This document shows positions 1 through 12,900 of a DNA stretch of 64,000 nt, piece after piece. The translations under genes and the position numbers were made by a program. This DNA comes from Varroa destructor (lineage: Eukaryota; Arthropoda; Arachnida; Mesostigmata; Varroidae). The DNA lies in contig NW_019211454.1 of NCBI RefSeq assembly GCF_002443255.2, forward strand, positions 65,650,179 through 65,714,178. The letters run 5' to 3'. The stretch's first letter is position 1, and every line of letters begins with the position of its first letter. The notes beneath the pieces are model-generated. The model did no database searches and had not been told where the DNA came from. It saw nothing but the letters and a program-made list of their open reading frames with translations.

Positions 1-3000
1 ACGTGTGCTGTACAAACGGAAAGAGCCTAAGATATCCGTGGGCGGTATTATTGATCAGTCCGTCGAGCAATTTTCTTTCTATTCTGCCATCTGGGATGTG
101 TTTAAGAGAACATCACATAGGAGCGTATGGTCAAACTTCCAAAAGGATGGACAGGAATATCTGAGCTAAAATACGCGTCGTTTATAAAAAGGACGTTGGT
201 TAAAAAAAACATTAGTGTGAAGTTTGATAGGGGTAGAACTTTGAGTGATTAGCAATATCATTGTCAGAAATTGGTACTACAAATAAACTATTTTGACTTG
301 TACAATAAGTGACGTCTAACTCAGATTAGATCCGTCGGTGAAATGCATCGATAAGTTTCAAGTCAAACGCTTCATTAGGGTAGTATTGCAATGTATAATG
401 GAGCTGAACTGATATTCAGTAGTACTATCCATTAAGTTGTTCGGTGACGATAACTTGAAGCGTGTGTACGTCCAGCGGAGAGCGATGGCTAAGGATCAAA
501 AAGTAATGGGCGCGAAATTTCGAAATCGCACACTGGTAGCCAGTGATAACTCATGTAACTTAATAAGTGTCGTCATGAAAAACGGGGCACACTTGTCCTA
601 TACCCTGGTGAGTAATTTTGAATTCAGTGATCCTAAGAAACAGCGAGAACTATTGTATACGGCTGACGGATACGTCTTAGTTACCCAGAAGTGTTCTATT
701 ATGTCTGATCTTCAGAAGTAGCTATTTCCGTGTCAGTAAGGTGCTAGATAAAACGGTTGAGTCTTCGAGATTCTTTTGTCACGCACTAATGTAACTTCTC
801 CTATATAACATGACCGAAGATGGCATTTGGGTCCACGCGCAAATACTTACTTGATTAACTTTCATAAGCCTAAAGAGCCACGGGTGGCTGGCTTGAGTCG
901 CGCGATCGATATCCTTTATTCAACATGTGATCCAATAAAGGAAGTCATATTCACTAGCTGTTCCGTAAGAAAGTTATTCATTCATAACACATTTACCTCG
1001 TACTTACCTTCCATTTTCTTAACCACTGACTTTTCAACAAAGAGAGTCAACATACAGCGCCTAAAAAACCATTTAAAAATTAAAGAGGGCTGTTGAAGCG
1101 TTGTTACCACGTCAAAGTACACTTTTCCAGTGTTTTCCTTGTGACGAAAGAGTTGGTTTTTCGTTGCTACTTTTCATTAGGCACTTAAGTAGATTTAAAA
1201 ATTTGAAAAAAATACTTATAGGAGTTAGCTTATGGTACTTGCAATCTCCTATGAGCTTTAACTAATCTCTTAAGTCTAGATAGGCCTCTAAGACTGGAAC
1301 TCATTGTCACAAGGAGCTGCTGGTAGATAATCCTAATTTCCGAACTACGCTAACGTTCGATGAGTTAATTAGTACTAAGTATCTAACTAAATCTATTTAG
1401 TTCTATATGAAAAACATGATATGTATTTTTCGATGTCATGACATTTTGATAACGTACCTAGCTCACTTTTGCTTGCTTGTACGATCATTCTACGTTAGGG
1501 GCCTGTTTCAAAACCACCATAATAACTTCGGATGGACATATCATATTGATGAATCCTTACCTATAAGCATTTTATGGAAGAACATATTCCTGTAAAACGA
1601 TATAATTTAAAATAAATAAATTGCAGCCAAATTTATTTATTAAAACGCATATTAATCAACAATAAAAACAATTTTATTGGAGAATATATTAATGTACGCA
1701 ATTTAAGTTTAAGGTTACGTTGAGCAATATAGGGTAAATTTGCTTCCTTTCTTTCATCTGTTCTTATCTCTTGAATCGTTTATCTCTCTATTCCATCAGT
1801 ATCATCATGTTTATTTCTGAACCAGTGACTCTCTGCTCGTGCATTGCTGAAGAATGCACGCTCACTCCCAAACGTTATCGTTCTCTACCTTTCATATACA
1901 CAGCACCATAACAAACGTACACATATGTAGTTAATCACACATACCCCCCTCGTAGTCCTGCATTAGCAATGACAGATGCAACGTAGTAGACATTAAGTGC
2001 AAACACAGCCTTGTAGTATTTTACCCCCAATATTGGGCGGCCGGCCGGCACCCTATGGCCGATGACGCACGATCATCACACAATACAACAAGATCATTGT
2101 CATCTCTATATATATAGGTAGTTCTTATCTTTCTATATTCACCGTTGTTATCGTGAGCTTCATTACCATTTCAGTTATTTCAATCATTGCTAGTATTATA
2201 GCTTAACACCAGCATAGTCACTAAGGGGCCTTATTATTCTTGGTCACGGTCCTTCATGTTTCCTCACCGGGGATCCGGCCTTTAACGTAGGCCACTTTTG
2301 CTCTACAAACACCGAAAGGTAATAATATTTCAGTCAAAACACTCAATTAGTGTCTTTCGTAAAACCTTCTTCTTACGATAAGTAGGACAGAAATTCGCTC
2401 TTTCCACATTCAGTCATCCATAACAACGTTACCATTGGTACTATTATCATTTTAACTGTTATTTCGGTTGTTACTGTTTTCGTCTGTTGCCTCCATTGCC
2501 TCGCGTTTCTCTTTAAACGACATGATTAGATATCAATTTGTCGCTCACCGTTTCGTGTCCGGTTCGCCTCATTCCTCGATGTTTCGACTTTTCGAAATTG
2601 TCTCACCTTGTTACAGCAATAACATAATCATATATATATCAAGATCAGATATTCCTCTACTTTTACTGCTCTGTCTAGCATCAATCGCATACCCATCAAT
2701 CACATCAATTCTGCACACAAGCAATGCTCATTAGGTACTGAGGCTATGGCCGAACACTCTACGTGTATGTCGCACCATCACAGGTGTTGACGATACCCAG
2801 GCAAGCGTTGCGGCGCAAGGATCTCTTTAAGCCATTGCCCATTGAGCAATACACATATCGATAAACTGTACACGACGTCGTTGAATGCCGGTTGATGCTT
2901 GAAGCTTGCCGCAGTAGCATCTTTTTCTTTTTGGCCTAATTGATTAAAAAGGTTACATATTGACCTGTCCTAATTTTGACGAAGATTACATATCGATGAA

Positions 3001-6000
3001 AGAATTGCTCAGAAATTGGTATCTGCTAACCACCAGCGCAGACTCTTGTGTTGGAGTATCGACAATTTCTTCGTCATCGTTCATCTAGAGATCCGAATGT
3101 ATCATATCCATTAGTCCTTTGTGTTATAACACTGAACGGTGACCCTTACGATTTGGCCACCGCGCCATTAGCAGGGCTAATCTTGGTACTATTATTATAT
3201 TTTATATTATTGTTTATTTTTATTTTTGATCACAGCTTATGCAGTGATTCCATCCATGGCCCTCGGCACATGTTTTAACGTGGCGCCCTCCAATAACGTA
3301 ATTCTAAGTTTCTCCCTATATGACTCATAACAACGCCTATTCCCAGAGTCTACGTCTCTTTTTAGCATATCATCATTGTGAAGCCATCTTTATGACCGTA
3401 TCATGTTAGTGTGATCAGTATGTAAGTTATATAAATCAACGATGCCCATTGTTACAATTTGCACACTGAAAGTTCTGCTCGGCAGTTTTCTATTGACACG
3501 CAAAGCGGAGTGAATCAAATGGTAATGATCATACGCCAGTGACTTTATAATAATAATTATGTAGCTCGTTATTTAGTGTTTTTAAGCCGAAATCGCAATT
3601 AAAGCCCAAGTTTTTTTCTTTGGCCTTCGCTTTTGCTATTACTGTACACCGTACCTTTACGTCGTGACCTTTCGACTCAGTCGATCTTGGCCATTTATTA
3701 TGAATCCTTAAACATTTACCGGGCCAACCAAATAGCTGGCCCGAGCGAGAAGAATTCATTAGCGGTCAACCCAATAGACAATCAACGGAAAACGCAAGAT
3801 AACAACGCATCGGGCCGCCAAAGCTGATCTCTGTTTGTATTCGTCGTTAGCTGATAACACACTATCATAATCGTCTCTGACCGTATTGCGTTAATATCAG
3901 CAAGTCTCGTACGTTGTCTATTGTTGGGGTCGTCCTTATGTCTACTATGATACGGTTACCCTGTTCCTTCCTAAAATGACGGTATTTCCTGTGTTGGGCT
4001 CAATGTCCACGCGAAAACGCGAGTGCACACTAACATTTGTGTATAATATCTACGTATATAAGGGCGGTTCGCCATGTGTAGTGCCGGGCCGAGCAGACGG
4101 ACAAAGTGAGATCGGTCAAGCCTGAAGGTTAACTGGAAATGATTAGTATTCTAATGTCTTTGCCGATCTCAAGAATCGATCGAAACGTGCGTCCCAACCT
4201 CAGACTGTTCGATGAGTTTTTATAGTAATACGTGTGGCACGCCGCACGTATATTTATTCCCGGTGAATCAGCACCGGGACATTAACGACCGATTGACTGA
4301 TCTGCCCGATTGAATGATGATTTATCATTTATTGCCCGACGCTCCATTATCTCAGTGAAGCAGCAAAAGTCGCAGCAAAAAGAGGTAGATCACATGTCAT
4401 ACCCTCGGACACTCCTGTACCAGGGCTAGCTCAAAAATAGACCTTATCCTTTTAATTGTTACGTAATACATGTCACTGGCGTGGCTTCAACCAGTGATCC
4501 CTGAGTTTTTCAGCTGGAGGTTTCATTGCCAAATCGATTGAAAAATATAGGAAGTGTAATTAATATGGTTATTCGAACGGGAAAAATCTGAATGAAAGTT
4601 TTTGGTCTTCCTTAAAAGAGATCAACTTTAGAAGGACGGCGACCTGTAGGATAACTTACGTCTTTCCTTTACTGATATATAGCATTTTTGTCCACGATGT
4701 AACTGGCATTTGTGCGTACTTTTCGATTTGGCGTATGGAGACATTTTTTAAGCATAGGTTTCTTTACGGGAGTAAGTTCTCGAGCAATGTGAGAATTTGC
4801 TGCGGCTCCTGCTTGATCTTATCAGCAGTTAATCAACAATTACCAATCGACGGTGGTATTACATATAATATAGCTTACTAACCATAATGACGTGAGGTAG
4901 ACTATAAGTGAAGTCGCAGTAATGCTGAAGGGTAAATTAGCCTCCATTAGCGACATTGTTCCTAGCCAACATAATAACTGTGCTTTTCTGTCAGAGAACT
5001 GTGTGCACACCGAATAAACTTACAAATTACATTATTGTGTCAAGTTTTTCTTTGGCAAAACAACTTTTGATAGTATCGATTAGATTTTCTTAGCAGTCCT
5101 TTCACTTCCATAGTTCTATTAGAGTTGCTCTATAAATTGTCATCATATTGCATCATTGTTGAATAGTCGCAGCAGCGTATGTTTCATTTTCGCCAAATGA
5201 GACATATACTATGATTACGTTATATGAGTAAGAGCTCCACCATACAGTTCCTTTCCGAGCTGTCTTCGTTGCCACAAAAAAACATGCAAATTAATACAGT
5301 CATGTTAACTTCACCTGGCAGAAGCAATTTATGCCATCGTAAGAGAAATTTCTGATCCTAGCAAATGGGGTTATTTTTAGAAATATTCTATATTTCCCTT
5401 CTTCCTTGTTTGACTCTAAGAAATAAACAGTCCTCTTTAATCAACCGCTTTGCGGAAAAACCAACGACACAGAAGGACGACCGTGGTCCTTTCGATTCAT
5501 CCATAAATTCTTTATATAAACCTCAGCGCCGCAGCGAACTCTCTTTTTTCCTACACATACATAAACCCAAACATTCAGCGGTAATACCTGCTGAGCATAA
5601 CGTTTTCACTGCCCAATCCATATGTATAAATATATGAAGTCGAAGCTAAATAGCACAGACATACCTGTAGTCAGTTAAATCTCAGTGTAATGAGCTTCAT
5701 GAAACATCTGGACGACATTTTGAAGCTGGGACCCGGATCCGTTAAACAACATTCTTCCGTTTCTTCTCGCTCTGAGAACGAGAGTAGGGTGTAACGGTAG
5801 ATAAATGTCACAATAAGAAGCTCTGATGCGGCTAAAACAAGTCTAATATCAGGCTACTAAAGCGGACTATGTATTTTGATAGTAGAGGTGCGAGTGTACG
5901 GTGTGCTCACCGTGCTTCCATCGTCAATTAGGATAACGGAGCTTTAAGATTCTACGAATTACCGAATTCGTGCAAAGTGAGCTTCCACCCACGCTTGTTT

Positions 6001-6940
6001 CTGCATAACGGCTACAATCAAAGACTAGAAATTCTAGGGAACGTTCTTTAACAGAAACGTGCGTAGCGTAGTGAAACAGCATCAGTGATTAGATTCGTCT
6101 TTCTGTACAGCACAAACGATACCTACGAATGGCAGAACAAACGAAAACTGATTGGGCACAACGAATAAATTCATGGTCCTCAATAATTTAAAAATGAAAA
6201 TTTTATCTCAGCAAGCTTATGTCCTGGAAGAGGGTCCAGTGGCATAGAAATATCCAATTCGTGTTTTTAAAGCGACCCCTATAGCGGGATGGTGCGTCCA
6301 ATCCAAGACCTTACCTTTTCCATTATCGGATCTATCAGATAAACGATTGTTTCCAATAAATCGCGTCCTGGCAATCGAACTATTCAAGGTACATAGGAAA
6401 AGATCGCTGATAACTTTAGACAGATTCGCGTCTATATGTGTGCGGGTGGGTAGCTGTCAGTATTGCACCCTACAGTTGTGCAAAACCATAGAAAACAACA
6501 AGCGTACATTAATTCGTTTTGATAAGGGGCAATTTTATCCTATTTGGTCAACCATTAAAAACGTAACCTGAATAGGTTGTAAGCGAACGAAAAGAAGACG
6601 ATTATGTACGAAAATGAGTGATTATGGGTGGACGAGGATGAAGGGTATAGAATTCGTTGAAGCGCTATGCTGAGGCAGATCTGTTCCTGGGGAGAGGCCA
6701 CTAACTCGTGTCTTTTCCATGACTGCCTGTTAGTTTAGCGTATAACGTTAACTGATGCGCGACGACAGCGGAGAAATTTATGTACCCCAATGATTTGCAA
6801 CGGAAATCGCAATCTGTTCAACTGACGGCTTAGAAATATTCATCCATGTCGTTTTTGAAGTCTGCTTTTTCTAATCGACTGGATGGGACGGAATCGGAAG
6901 AGCACGTGGAACGACAGAGCTTAAATGTAAACACATATAT

Positions 6941-6961
6941 ACACACACACACACACACACA
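6941..6961 (+). repeat. (AC)n microsatellite
   Basis: About 21 nt AC dinucleotide run following a short ATAT stretch. Confidence 0.9.
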
Positions 6962-7283
6962 GGAGTCGTATCAACGAAAATTCAACTATACAGGTATTTT
7001 TTCTTTCCTTATTTTTCCTTTCGTCTTCCTTTCTTCCTATTATCATCCATCTCAATTTATCGTTATTGTCATTGTGCTACAATATGGTCACTAACTGTAT
7101 CCACATACTATGTACTTCACATATCTTTGTGTGTGCGCGCGTTTGTGTGGGTATAAGAGTACCAAGTATATTTCCCTTTTATGTTGGGCCTTGTCTTCTT
7201 GTACCATTGCTATATAATTTATATCTGCTACAACAACAGCTTGCTAAGTTATTTCATAATTTTTCAGCACTTACAAGAAGCGG

Positions 7284-7305
7284 TTATATATATATATATA
7301 TATAT
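7284..7305. repeat. (TA)n microsatellite
   Basis: Uninterrupted TA run of about 22 nt. Confidence 0.85.
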
Positions 7306-8731
7306 TGTTATATCACGACACCGTGACATCCCTAGAATATGTTAGCTTTTAGTGATTCTCTTACTACATATTATTCATACAACAATGTACATATTCCTGT
7401 ATCGCAAATCCCGGAGGAAATACTTTATACTTATACATATGTATTTTTGAGGGGGGTTTAACGACGCGAATAATCTGATAATGCCTGCAACATGTACGAT
7501 GTTTTTCCTCTCATCACCAGATAATAATGACGATAAAAATCTCGTGCACACTAACAACAGGAAAATAAATAGTATATATTATATAAATCTATATATATAT
7601 ATGTAGGTATACACGACGTAGATACGATATACCTGTAACAATGGTCTAAGCATGTTCTCTGTATCCCTTTGATTTTAATTCGATCGCTACAGTTCTACAT
7701 ATCGTAGAGTTTTGTTACAGCTTATCAGTACGTTAGTGTTTGCGCTGTGATAACTGCCGCTATCGCCACTATTAGCGAAAACGTCGCGTTCTATTGTCGA
7801 CCAGAAGACGGTCGTTTGAGAGAATGATATCTTGAAGCCAGCTTTACGGTAACGCTTTATCACACCAAAGCCAACATGTCCAGACACAAATGTCGGAAAT
7901 AGTCGCTCATCAGATCGGCATAACTGGGTTTACGCAGACAAAACCGCCAGAACTCCCATACATATCCAACGGTCAGTGCTTCGTCAAATGCGTATGCAGG
8001 CGTATAGGGAAGATTGGCACTACTGGTCAGAGCAAAGGTCTGCACAAAATGTATGTGTTGCTATGCATTATCTTCACTCGCCCTTAACAATGCTGGCTCA
8101 TTCATGTTAACTATTTGCTGTTAGGAAGAAGCTGATGTGGTTCCGATCCTGCCTGCATCTATCTAGAGTCCTATTCAAGTTTCAGTACATGAAATGTCTG
8201 CGATATGATAGTATACACGAGTAACGGATAAAACATGTTAAGCTCATTTTCACCTAATCACATACATCTACCAAAAGATATTTAGCGTACAATGCAATTT
8301 TTGGCCATGCAGTTTATTAGTTCACCTTCAATTCATAACTATTTATTATTAATCAAAAAAAGTTCAAACGGATGAGGACAAGTTACCGCATCTACGTTAG
8401 GCAACTGCTCCAATATCCCTTTCTCGTGTCCTTCCACCGTTATCGTTTTCTTTTCCCGCATCTGAACTATTTTGATACTCAAAGCTCGGAAGAATCTCCG
8501 TGTGTATTGCCTTTACATGTTCCTCCGATCCTCAGTCTCCGACTCGGTCCCCTTTGCCCCAGTCATATGCATTAAGTTCACGTTTAGATTGCTCACTTGG
8601 ATCGTTTACGCGGACTCGTATATATGTGAAGGTGGGTGGATGAATGGTTGGCTATGCACTCTTCTGTATACATATTTTCATTATCCTCATCTCAGTTTCC
8701 TGCCCCGTATCTTTTTCTTGTTGGTTGCTTG

Positions 8732-8767
8732 GTAATATATATACATAGATGTATGCATATATATTAC
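8732..8767. repeat. Inverted repeat, 11-bp arms
   Basis: Perfect AT-rich arms at 8732-8742 and 8757-8767 around a 14-nt loop. Because the arms are mostly TA repeat, chance formation is more likely than for the other hairpins. Confidence 0.7.
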
Positions 8768-9817
8768 AGAACTGATATATAAGTTTTATGGTTTCTCATA
8801 GAGGTGCTATAAATACATTTGGATCATTTGAAATCTTTCTTCTGCTTCTTAAATATATAGGGCCATTAAAAGGCGGAAGCTGAGCATTTTTATGTACTGT
8901 GCGAGTACACAGGTATTAATCTTACCTACCGATGTATATACTTCACGAAGTTACGGTTTTTCATTCCAATCTCTTTTTGCGCGGATCTGCTAAAATACTG
9001 AAAAATATCTACAACAATCTGGTTTCAGCATTCTCTGAGGACAGTATCTAAATTTGCTTTCAGCTCAGTTTAACTTTATGACCGACCCGTTCAGACTGGT
9101 TCGTCAGTGACATTCATCATAGTAACTCCCCACTGAATTTTTTTCTACTGCAAAGATGATAGTACAATGATAAGAATCATAGATGCCGAGGGGGGCTTCC
9201 ATCGGCATACAAATATACGCAAGGCCCCATGCGTAATCTAACTTTAGAATATCATTTACTTCTGTGTGTAAAATAGCTCTAATCTTTTGTCTTGTTTGCA
9301 TGCGGAACAACGACGCTTATTGAGTGAATTTTCGTCTGGTCTCGCAGTCTTGTCACACTATGTAATAGCCAAAACAATAGTCAAAGACTCGTCGAACAGA
9401 CACGACGGGAAGTCGATGCCAATAACTTCGATGGAAAAGAGCATTAATTGGTAACGGTATCGAATTTTCGGTATTGAGCAATGACAATATCTTTGAGTCT
9501 AATAAACAGGATTACGTAGAGTGTTTTCTGCGTCAACTCTACTGACACGGCATCGCAACTGGCCTTTTGATTTTGAGATACTTTGCTCAGAATGTCGCTG
9601 ATTTTTTTGCCGACACGAATTTACGAGTTAGCCTGAAACTAACCATCGGTTGATACGACGAGCTGCCGGTCAATGATTGTAGATCAGCTGGAAGCAGTAA
9701 ACAGATATGATATCGAAGATTACCGCGATAATGTGCCGCTGTGATTGAATGATGCATTGAACGTTGCGTTTTACGGGTGGATGAAGTGAAATGTACACTT
9801 CTTTGTAATGCTGTTCT

Positions 9818-9948
9818 TTACATGTTACGATGAACGGCATCATCGACGGGCGATGAACAGATTGACGACGGCGATCCTGACGGGGCGTAGCCTATGCTCG
9901 ACCCCGATGAGTTCCGATGATGCGTTCCAACGGCGGTTAACACAGAGC
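9818..9948 (-). CDS. Met: Met exon 11 (last coding exon, stop TAA)
   Basis: Acceptor preceded by a C/T-rich stretch and ending gattctag|. The first two bases complete the split codon from exon 10. 42 further residues follow: Ser/Gly/His-rich, with SIGYAPSGSPSSICSSP, ending in ...HRNM and TAA at 9820-9818. Support comes from phase agreement and from Ser/Pro composition like the preceding tail; there is no domain homology. The nearest canonical AATAAA I noticed on this strand is about 1.5 kb further on (8318-8313), so the 3' UTR length is unknown. Confidence 0.75.
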
Positions 9949-12900
9949 CTAGAATCATGACAGAAACATCAATTTGGAATGAAGCATAAGGAGAAAGGAA
10001 CCGGGGTGCCGAAACGGGCTTATAGAAGGTTCAAATATCGATTGGATTCGAAGTTAAAAAAAAAATAGGCTTCCCGCTAACAAGGATAGGGTTAGTATTG
10101 GAACATATCGTTATATCTAGGAAGCCGATTTTTGCACTAGCTCAAATTAATCTAATTTCTTTGGAAACCCTAAATTTGCGTCTTGTTTACCAGTGGACAT
10201 AACCCCCTTTGTGATTACTGAATAACTAATTCAGTAGATATCTCGTCGTTTATTTGCAGAAGTCGTGTAAAGAGAATTATGAATTTTACGATTTTTATGT
10301 CTCTTTTCTTTCAGAAGGAAAAACTAGCCAAGTGTCTAGCTACTGTGTGTCCTTTATGGTATCTGCTCTATAAAGTCATCATCTGCGACGTTGAAAGTCT
10401 GAATGAAAGCGTGATAGGGCTTGAAGACAACGCTGAAGTGCTGGCATTATTTTCGAGGTTCTCGTAAGCAGAACACCATTTTTTCTAACTTAACTAAGCA
10501 AGTCAGTGCTTCTTTCATTGAAGCCTCTGAACCAATAAATAGACTATAATGGATAATTGAAGAGATCTTAGCTAATAACTTGAGTAACTCAATTAGCACA
10601 GTCATACCTTAAATTACCCAATTTTTTATGAACGCGCCGGAAATGCACCTATTTATCGAGAAATATTAGGATTTGCTCCCTTTCCAACAAATCCAATTCA
10701 TGTTGGCCATATGTCTAGTCTGCCTTTTTTCGACGATTAGCTCTGACAAGCGCCGCCCGTACGCTCCAAGGGTAAATCGAATTTGATTCAAGAATCTACT
10801 GTGTATTCTTACGTTGAAAATTGCAGCTGTTCCATTTAGCCTTTCTACTTTGCAGCTGTTGCAGGTGTTGCTGATTCGACTGTCGGCTATGCATCAGCTG
10901 ACGAACGTTGACATTCGACGAAAACTGGCCCTGCGTAAATTGTGTGACTTCTACGCCTATTCCGATTCTCGCATCGGAAGCGACGGGCGACGTACTTGGC
11001 ATAACGGGCAGGTTTGAAACCTCTACACCATCGTTTGACCTGCGCGAAAAAAAAGGTATGTCCTAATTCAGTGCGGCAGTCGACATAGACCCCACAACCC
11101 TTTCTGGGTTCGTCTCTTTTATTCGTGGAGCGAATATAGTAATTATAGAAGACACAATATTAATTTCCACCAGAACTCGCACTTGGAAAATTAAAGTACC
11201 TTTGCTTTTACACAGGTAGAAGCCGATTTACGACCTGCATAGAAGAAAACACACTCAGTTGTACCTGCTTACGAGACTGGATGATTCAGCGTTACGAATT
11301 AGTGATTGTGCACTTGAATCCATCGTCGAACAAGCGGGATGGCTCGTGTCGCCAGAGGCACAGGACGCTCGCTCTCCGTCAGGAACGCAGGACATTCGGC
11401 CTACCGATATCTCCTCGAGATCTTCCGAATCATACTCGGTTTTGAGTTTGACGAAGCAATTCGAGCCGAGGAGTAAATTGGGCTCTACAAGGTTCTCCAG
11501 CGCTAACGGATCGCATGCAGAACCACCTGGAACTGTCATTAGCGGATTAAGCGGCAGTTAGTACGAAAGCCGGCAAAGAGCGTTTTTCGTGCCATAGTTC
11601 GATGAAGAAGATTAAACCATCAAGATGTGTGTCTGCTGATATTGAAACGCAACGTACCATGCTTGTTTAAGTTGATTTCGGTGGATTCTTTGGATCGCTG
11701 TATGCGTCTGAGGGTATGGGCATGGACTGAGCTGAAGAAATCATTTAGATGTTCAACGGTCACTGAGTTGATGTGTGGCGAAAACCGGTTGCATAACTCC
11801 TGTCGTTCACGTTCACCCTCTTCCTTCGACATTAACGTATTTACGCACACAAAGTGGTCAACCTGAAACCGTCACCCGATTTCGATTAGACGACAGACGA
11901 TGGCATTATACGTTTTCTAATTAACTGAAACCAAACATCGAAAAAATGCCGTTCCAGAATACGTTCATGTAAGAGCATAAAAAAAAAATTGTTCAATAAC
12001 TGAACGCTTCACGGGACAGAAATTCCTGTTCGAATACCTGTACCCATCGTACCTACCTGCATCGTGGTTTGATCATAGTGTAGGTAACCCGAGGTACGAA
12101 GATATATATAGTCATCGCCCCGCGTTCTAAGCCGATATACAACAACGCCTTTACCCGAGTGCGAAGCTAACACTGAAAACAATAACCGATAGCGTCGACT
12201 TCGGAGTCACAACGCAGCTCATGGACAAGCTAGGGGTGACATGGTTATTAATGTACACGCTGCAGGCCGTAGTTAGTCTTGGAAGCTAGTCAAGCGACAG
12301 TTTTTTATCTATTTAAATTTATTTATTTACAGTATTTAAAAACAGCGGGGGTCTTTTGACTATGTAAGTGCGGACTTTAGGGCCGAACCGAACCGATATG
12401 TGGTACGGTGGAAATATAATCGCGAATATACGTTGAATGATATGCGTGCTGGTCAAACACAACTGGGAGGTTAGCTGAAATTAAACATTTAAAGAGCTTG
12501 GAAAACCGTTTAGTCTCAGCTAGAGATCAAAGCCGGTACCCCAGGGAGTTTGGGGAATTGTTCCCCTCGTCACCACGTCAGGAAATGTTTAGAGAGGGCG
12601 CCACTTGTACCATGTGCACAATCCATGCTATGAAAAACTATGTGATTTTATTTGCGGTATTCGAGCCGTATATCTTATAACAATATTATGCTTTTTGTGA
12701 CAGGTAAGCGGCTATTTCATTTCCTTGAAGCATTCTATAAACAGTGCGCATAGTACACAATACTGTGAATGGCAGTTCTTAGCTTTTTACGGCACGCATA
12801 TCAGAAACGTTGCTGTCATATCATTCTGATTTGTGCGTCATTTTGTCTGTACGTACTGTCCTTCTGCAGATGAGCGTGAATTTAAGCAAAAGGTACTTAC

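Larger units (their letters stand above)
1..9817. other. 3' flank of Met, no gene seen
   Basis: About 9.8 kb with only short ORFs lacking homology, exon-like splice structure or biased codon use. Contains small repeats (AC and TA runs near 6.9 and 7.3 kb, a hairpin at 8732). Part next to 9818 must be Met 3' UTR. AATAAA on the minus strand occurs at 8318-8313 and again around 8347-8342. Confidence 0.5.

Noticed and set aside
6901..6910. GCACGTG E-box resembling a juvenile-hormone response element core
   Set aside because: A single 7-mer downstream of the gene is expected by chance in 64 kb.
11259..11561. 100-codon plus-strand ORF
   Set aside because: Antisense to Met exon 9.
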